From contig JAVVEP010000026.1 of NCBI GenBank assembly GCA_032250735.1, positions 1-41,920 of the forward strand: 41,920 bases of DNA. Direction: 5' to 3'. Below are positions 37,318 through 41,920 of this stretch, piece by piece. Made by a program: the position numbers and the translations under genes. Numbering within the stretch: the stretch's first letter is position 1; each line of letters begins with the position of its first letter. The stretch comes from Gammaproteobacteria bacterium (lineage in GTDB: Bacteria; Pseudomonadota; Gammaproteobacteria; SZUA-152). Under the pieces are notes generated by a model that was not told the DNA's origin, searched no databases, and saw only the letters and a program-made list of their open reading frames with translations.

Positions 37318-37370
37318 CTTGACCTACTGTTGCTTGACCTTCTGTAACTTGACCTTCTGTTGCTTGATCC
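37318..37370. repeat. 15-bp tandem repeat upstream of the binding-protein gene and fabI
   Basis: Three full copies and a part of CTTGACCTTCTGTTG (37318, 37333, 37348, 37363). Each copy contains TTGACC, close to a -35 hexamer on the plus strand. It lies in the divergent region between the yej-like operon and fabI. Confidence 0.9.
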
Positions 37371-37485
37371 CGCCGTTATCTGGCCTCACCGGTTTGCACC
37401 GACACTGCCTAAACTGCCATCATCCTCGCCGGGAATCAATCATCGCCAAGGCGGACAAACGTATCACTTTTGGGGTGCCATTGCG

Positions 37486-37491
37486 TATAAT
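37486..37491 (+). promoter_or_regulatory. Probable -10 box of fabI
   Basis: Perfect TATAAT 95 bp before the fabI start. The expected -35 position (about 37462-37468) reads poorly. The assignment rests on the -10 match and the position alone. Confidence 0.45.
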
Positions 37492-37585
37492 ACGGCCTCT
37501 TGGGCTGGTCCGGTCTGTGACCTCAATGCGTTACGCGACGGCCGAACAGCAAACTAACAACAAACAGATAAAAAGGGTAGCCATC

Positions 37586-38371
37586 ATGGGATTCTTAGAC
37601 GGTAAACGCGCACTGATCATCGGTTGCGCCAGCAATCGCTCCATCGCCTGGGGCATCGCCCAGGCCATGCACCGGGAAGGTGCCGAGCTGGCCTTTACCT
37701 ACCAGAATGACAAACTGCAGGGGCGCGTGGAAAAGCTCGCCGCGGAGTGTGGCTCCGAGATCGTCATTCCCTGCGATGTCGCCAGCGACGAGCAGATCGA
37801 GGCGACCTTTGCAAAACTCGATGACTACTGGGATCATCTGGATATCCTGATCCATTCCGTGGCCTATGCCCCCCGTGAGGAATTGGAGGGTGAGTACCTC
37901 GACAGTGTGACCCGCAGCGGCTTTAACACCGCCCATGAGATCAGCTCCTACAGTTTTGCCGCGCTGGCCAAGGCCGGTCGCAATATGATGCAGGGCCGCA
38001 ATGCCGCGTTGTTGACGCTGAGTTACCTGGGCGCCGAGCGCGTGCTCCCCAACTACAACGTGATGGGCCTGGCCAAGGCCAGTCTGGAGGCCAATGTGCG
38101 TTATATGGCTGCGTCACTCGGGCCGGAAAACATTCGCGTCAACGCGATTTCCGCGGGTCCGATACGCACCCTGGCCGCGGCCGGCATCAAGGATTTCCGT
38201 TCTATGCTGGATTACAGTGCCGCCAATACTCCCCTGCGACGCAATGTGACCATTGAAGAGGTCGGCAACACGGCGGCCTTCCTCTGCTCCGATCTTGCCT
38301 CCGGTATCACCGGCGAGATCACCTACGTGGATGGCGGTTACAATATCACTGGTATGGGCCAGCTGGCCTAG
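37586..38371 (+). CDS. fabI: Enoyl-[acyl-carrier-protein] reductase (NADH)
   Basis: A 261-residue enzyme that makes the last reduction in each round of fatty-acid elongation. Start at [20 protein letters not shown]; the longer upstream frame is not supported. The catalytic pair Tyr157 and Lys164 (Y-x6-K) and Tyr147 are in the FabI positions ([20 protein letters not shown]); [15 protein letters not shown] is conserved. Length equals that of E. coli FabI (262). A monocistronic plus-strand gene that ends 6 bp from a convergent symporter gene. Confidence 0.97.
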   Translation: MGFLDGKRALIIGCASNRSIAWGIAQAMHREGAELAFTYQNDKLQGRVEKLAAECGSEIVIPCDVASDEQIEATFAKLDDYWDHLDILIHSVAYAPREELEGEYLDSVTRSGFNTAHEISSYSFAALAKAGRNMMQGRNAALLTLSYLGAERVLPNYNVMGLAKASLEANVRYMAASLGPENIRVNAISAGPIRTLAAAGIKDFRSMLDYSAANTPLRRNVTIEEVGNTAAFLCSDLASGITGEITYVDGGYNITGMGQLA

Positions 38372-38377
38372 GAGGTA

Positions 38378-39670
38378 TTAGACGGGCTGCCGCGCAGGCT
38401 GTCCCGTCAGAATATCCTGCTCGCCCTCAGTGCGGGCGATCACCACCGCACCACAGGAATCGCTGAACACGTTGACCGTGGTTCGGCACATATCCAGCAC
38501 CCGATCCACCGCAAGGATCAGCCCGATGGCCTCGATCGGCAGACCGATGGCGGCGAGAATAATCGATATCGCCACCAGACTGGCCGAGGGGATGCCGGCA
38601 ACACCAATCGATGTCAGCAGGGCCACCATCACAACGGTGAACTGTGTCGCGAAGCTCAGCTCAATGCCATAGGCCTGGGCGATGAAGATGGCCGCCACGC
38701 ATTCATACAGCGCCGTGCCGTCCATGTTGATCGTCGCCCCCAGCGGCAATACAAAGCTGGAGGTTTTGTTGGAGACACCCGCATTCTTTTCCACGCACTC
38801 CATGGTCATCGGCAAGGTGGCTGAAGACGAACTGGTGGAAAAGGCGGTCAACAGCGCCGGCAGCATCGCCCGATAGTGACGCCAGGGATTCACCCGCCCT
38901 ATCACGCGCAGCAGGATCGGCATCACCACAAAGAAGTGCACTGCCAGTGCGAGTACAACCGTGACAAAAAACAGCGCCAGGGGTTTGAATGCATCCAGGC
39001 CGGTGGTAGCGACCACCTTGGCCACCAGCGCAAATACCCCGATGGGTGCAAACTTCATGACCCATTCGGTGATCAACATCATCACCTCGTAAGTGCCCTG
39101 CCAGAAATTATACAGCGCCTCGGCGTAGGCCTCCTGAATCTTGGTGAGGAAGAAACCGAATAACAGGCTGAAAAATATCAGGCCCAGCATCTGCCCATTG
39201 GCTGCAGCGGTGACGATATTGGTGGGCACCATCCGCAAAAATACATCGACCACATCACCGGCGCCCTTGCCTTCCACCTTGTCTTTTATATCATCGACAT
39301 CGGCCGTTAATCCGATCAGATCCTTGGCTGGCGCGCCGTCAATTACGCCCGGCGCAATGATGTTCACCATCACCAGGCCGATGAGGATGGCGATCAAACT
39401 GGTCGACATATAATAAAATAATGTTTTTCCGCCCAGACGGCCCAGGGCGCCGGTGGAACCGATACCGGCAATGCCCACGATGATTGAAGAAACAATCAGC
39501 GGAACAATCAGCATCTTTAATGCATTGAGAAATAGCGTACCAATGAACTGGTAGATGGAATAGAAGGTGATGCCGAACAGGCTGCCATCGGTGCCGGTGA
39601 GGGTACCCGCGATAACCGCCAGCACCAGAGCGATGAGAATTTGCCAATGCAGCTTTAATTTCATCATCAC
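38378..39670 (-). CDS. Dicarboxylate/amino-acid:cation symporter (DAACS family)
   Basis: A 430-residue inner-membrane secondary carrier with eight or so membrane helices and two re-entrant loops. The family signatures are clear: TAFSTSSSSATLPMTMECVE (serine-rich hairpin), LPLGATINMDGTALYE, and DRVLDMCRTTVNVFSD. It imports glutamate, aspartate or C4-dicarboxylates with Na+ or H+; the exact substrate is not readable. Starts at GTG 39670, ATG 39667 or ATG 39664 are alternatives. It lies 76 bp downstream of ppiD on the same strand and ends against fabI. Confidence 0.95.
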   Translation of the reverse strand: MMMKLKLHWQILIALVLAVIAGTLTGTDGSLFGITFYSIYQFIGTLFLNALKMLIVPLIVSSIIVGIAGIGSTGALGRLGGKTLFYYMSTSLIAILIGLVMVNIIAPGVIDGAPAKDLIGLTADVDDIKDKVEGKGAGDVVDVFLRMVPTNIVTAAANGQMLGLIFFSLLFGFFLTKIQEAYAEALYNFWQGTYEVMMLITEWVMKFAPIGVFALVAKVVATTGLDAFKPLALFFVTVVLALAVHFFVVMPILLRVIGRVNPWRHYRAMLPALLTAFSTSSSSATLPMTMECVEKNAGVSNKTSSFVLPLGATINMDGTALYECVAAIFIAQAYGIELSFATQFTVVMVALLTSIGVAGIPSASLVAISIILAAIGLPIEAIGLILAVDRVLDMCRTTVNVFSDSCGAVVIARTEGEQDILTGQPARQPV

Positions 39671-39746
39671 GCTAGCACCTGCTTGCAGAAAGTTGAAACT
39701 GTCTTGATAAGCCGCAGCCTGCCGAATTCAGCCCATAAAAAATTAA

Positions 39747-41660
39747 CTACAACTCTTCACTGTGCACGACAATCTTGGCTGTCGACTTCAGCGCCGCCAC
39801 CAGGCGCGCTTGCGCATTAGCCGCCTGCTCCGACGCCAGACGACGCTTCAGGGTTTCGCGCGCAGCCTTATCGGCAGCGGCAGGGTCGCCATCAGTCACT
39901 TTGTTCAGACGAATCACCGCATAGTCACCTGAGCCCAGAGCGATGCCACCAAAACGTGGACTCTCGATCGTCGGATGCTGAAGCCGGAAGGCCTGTTTGA
40001 TAATTGCTGGATTGATCTCCACGTCGGTCGCTTTACGTGTGATGCTACCCGCTGATTGCCACTCGGCAGACACAGTCGCCAACACAGCATCAGCAGACTC
40101 GCCGGACGATAATTGCTGAACCACCTTTTCACCGGCAGCCCTGGCGCTCTCCTGTGCCTTTTCCTGCACCAGGCTTTCTATCACCTGCGCTTTGACCTCA
40201 TCCAGAGGACGGCGGCTGGCTGGCTGGTGCTCCAACAGACGCAGTACGATGACATGATTCTCGCCCAGCTCGATCGGTTCGCTATTAAAGCCCTGCTTCA
40301 ATACATCACCACTAAAAGCCAGCGTGGTCACCCGGGGATTGGCAAAGATACCGGCACCACCGCGGCGAGTAAAAAATGGACTTTCTTTAAGTTCGAGATT
40401 CAGCGTGTCGGCAACTCCGCGTAACGAGTCGGGAGTTTCATACGCCATATTGGTCAGCTTTTCGGCCAGTTCAAAATACTTCCGTTCTGCCTCATCTTGC
40501 TTGAACTTCGCCACGATTTCATCGCGAACCTCGGCAAAAGGTTTTGCTTCCTCTGCGCGAATCCCCGTCAACTTGATGATATGAAAACCGAATGAGGTCA
40601 ACACCGGTTCACTGACCTCACCTTCATTCAGCGAAAACACCACTTCCTCGAAATCACCTTCCATCATGCCGCGTGCGAAATAGCCAAGATCGCCACCCAG
40701 ATCGGCAGAGCCGGGATCATCGGAATTTTTCCTGGCCAGCTGTTCAAAACTCTCACCGGCCTTGATCTGTGCATGCAAGCTCTCGGCCTTTTTGCGTGCA
40801 GCAGCCACAGCGGCCTCATCCGCACCCTCTTCGATCTGGATCAGAATATGACTGGCCTGACGTTCTTCAGCTATTTTAAACTGGCTATTGTTGGCATCAT
40901 AAAACTCACGCAATTCATCTTCGCCAGGCGCTTGATCGCTCTGCAAGGAATCTGCCGATAATTCAACATACTCCACTCGCACCTGTTCCTGCGTCATGAA
41001 ACGTTCGGCATGTTTTTCATAATAGGCGTTGATCGCCTCTTCACTGGCAACAGACGCGTCCTTGAAATTTTCTGCCTTTAAAACAAGATACTGAAAATCA
41101 CGCTGTTGTTCTTCCAGCTTAATGACCGCATCCAGTTCAGCATCCGTAACCAATACGCTGGTTGCCAAACCATCCGGCAATTGTCCAGCGGTAATCAGAC
41201 GTTTAACACGCTGCTCAAATGCGGCGGGCGACTGGCCTTGCATCTGCACCTGTTGCTGATACAGCGTTGCTGAAAAGGCACCATTTTCACGGAAGGCATC
41301 GATGCCCTGAATCGTGGCGACAACGGTTTGATCTGAGACGCGATAGCCCATTTTTTTGGCATGCTGTAACAACAGTTCGCGATCAACCAGTTCACTGATA
41401 ACGCGCTGCTTGATCTGCGGGTCAAACAACTGGGCATCGTATTGAGCGCCCAGCATCTGTTGCATGCGGCTGCGCTGCTCATAAAAAGCCTGCTGAAATT
41501 CACGCTGGCTAATTTCATTGCCATTGACCGTGGCCGCGACCAGCTTGCCGCCATTATCGAAATATTCGTTAATGCCCCAAAGTGCAAAAGGGATAATCAG
41601 CAAACCAACAATGACCCAGGCAATCCAGCCTTGGGCGCGTTCTCGAATAAAATGCAGCAT
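39747..41660 (-). CDS. ppiD: Periplasmic chaperone and peptidyl-prolyl isomerase PpiD (SurA N-terminal domain)
   Basis: A 637-residue inner-membrane protein with a single N-terminal anchor (WIAWVIVGLLIIPFALWGINEYF, about 12-34), then a SurA-like chaperone region. The parvulin domain lies at about residues 260-365 (ASHILIQIEE, FEQLARKNSDDPGSADLGGDLGYF, FGFHIIKLTGI). It assists folding of exported proteins, including outer-membrane proteins, near the Sec translocon. Length is similar to E. coli PpiD (623). No strong ribosome site is visible before the ATG. Confidence 0.95.
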   Translation of the reverse strand: MLHFIRERAQGWIAWVIVGLLIIPFALWGINEYFDNGGKLVAATVNGNEISQREFQQAFYEQRSRMQQMLGAQYDAQLFDPQIKQRVISELVDRELLLQHAKKMGYRVSDQTVVATIQGIDAFRENGAFSATLYQQQVQMQGQSPAAFEQRVKRLITAGQLPDGLATSVLVTDAELDAVIKLEEQQRDFQYLVLKAENFKDASVASEEAINAYYEKHAERFMTQEQVRVEYVELSADSLQSDQAPGEDELREFYDANNSQFKIAEERQASHILIQIEEGADEAAVAAARKKAESLHAQIKAGESFEQLARKNSDDPGSADLGGDLGYFARGMMEGDFEEVVFSLNEGEVSEPVLTSFGFHIIKLTGIRAEEAKPFAEVRDEIVAKFKQDEAERKYFELAEKLTNMAYETPDSLRGVADTLNLELKESPFFTRRGGAGIFANPRVTTLAFSGDVLKQGFNSEPIELGENHVIVLRLLEHQPASRRPLDEVKAQVIESLVQEKAQESARAAGEKVVQQLSSGESADAVLATVSAEWQSAGSITRKATDVEINPAIIKQAFRLQHPTIESPRFGGIALGSGDYAVIRLNKVTDGDPAAADKAARETLKRRLASEQAANAQARLVAALKSTAKIVVHSEEL

Positions 41661-41820
41661 AATGTTTTTTTGTCTATCGTTTAAGAGTGAATGAGTTTTG
41701 TAGCGAGTGAATTTAGCGGAAGATTTTAATCTATTTGCCGACGTTTTAGCCTTCTTTTTTAAATAGTTTTTTATTCGTTTGCAAACGCAGCATGATCATA
41801 AATAGCGAAAGGCAGAAAGT

Positions 41821-41855
41821 AAAAAGGCGCTCCCACATTAAAATAGGAACGCCTT
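41821..41855 (-). terminator. Rho-independent terminator of the tRNA-Asp gene
   Basis: Read on the minus strand: AAGGCGTTCC (41855-41846) and GGAGCGCCTT (41833-41824) form a 10-bp stem with one G-U pair, followed by five T. It lies 13-47 nt after the tRNA end and before ppiD. Confidence 0.93.
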
Positions 41856-41867
41856 GAATACTAGTAA

Positions 41868-41920
41868 TGGCGGAGTGGACGGGACTCGAACCCGCGACCC
41901 CCGGCGTGACAGGCCGGTAT
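41868..41920 (-). tRNA. tRNA-Asp (GTC), 3' part
   Basis: The reverse complement reads the anticodon stem CCGGC-CTGTCAC-GCCGG with anticodon GTC (41908-41910), the T arm GGGTTCGAGTCCC and the encoded CCA end (41870-41868). The 5' third of the gene is cut off by the right edge of the window. Confidence 0.95.

Noticed and set aside
37238-37585. N-terminal extension of fabI (377-residue frame)
   Set aside because: FabI homology begins at 37586 with normal length; the extension crosses the 15-bp repeat and the probable promoter.

Overview
The window looks like a chromosomal segment of a gammaproteobacterium. The dnaQ-rnhA-yafS-like methyltransferase-gloB-mltD neighbourhood, the fused YejF-type ABC ATPase and the gene families all fit. 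The exopolysaccharide/PEP-CTERM genes and the many dispersed palindromic repeats fit an environmental, possibly Chromatiales-like, lineage. That placement is inferred from gene content and family resemblance only.

Positions 1-24085 are an exopolysaccharide and PEP-CTERM (exosortase-type) locus full of repeats. It opens with a 122-bp tandem array (1-794). A minus-strand operon follows, read from 5616 down to 849: export lipoprotein, Wzz-like chain-length protein, tyrosine autokinase and outer-membrane beta-barrel protein. A lone plus-strand gene (6413-7153) encodes a small secreted protein with a C-terminal PEP-CTERM-like tail. It sits behind a textbook sigma-54 promoter and before a clear terminator. 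A second minus-strand operon (18985 down to 8208) encodes a polyprenyl-phosphate sugar transferase, the sensor kinase PrsK, the sigma-54 activator PrsR and two tandem PrsT-type TPR proteins. Plus-strand genes at 19472-23272 make UDP-glucuronate, a UDP-N-acetylhexosaminuronate and, by epimerisation, probably UDP-galacturonate. A periplasmic rhodanese follows. No exosortase is encoded inside the window.

Positions 24112-30182 are conserved housekeeping: dnaQ, rnhA and a YafS-like methyltransferase on the minus strand; an ADP-ribose pyrophosphatase, gloB and mltD on the plus strand. Positions 30283-37314 hold a minus-strand YejABEF-like peptide ABC importer with an unusual binding protein and a long permease. 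Then come fabI (+), a dicarboxylate/amino-acid:cation symporter (-), ppiD (-) and the 3' part of a tRNA-Asp gene (-) at the right edge.

The most coherent biological story is this. PrsK senses, PrsR activates sigma-54 transcription of the PEP-CTERM-like protein, and the sugar-nucleotide enzymes feed an acidic polysaccharide that the Wzz/tyrosine-kinase/export machinery assembles and secretes. The locus is also a hot spot for repeats. There are at least three dispersed palindrome families, a 486-bp tandem duplication that captured the 3' end of a prsT copy, and two perfect 34-bp inverted repeats.
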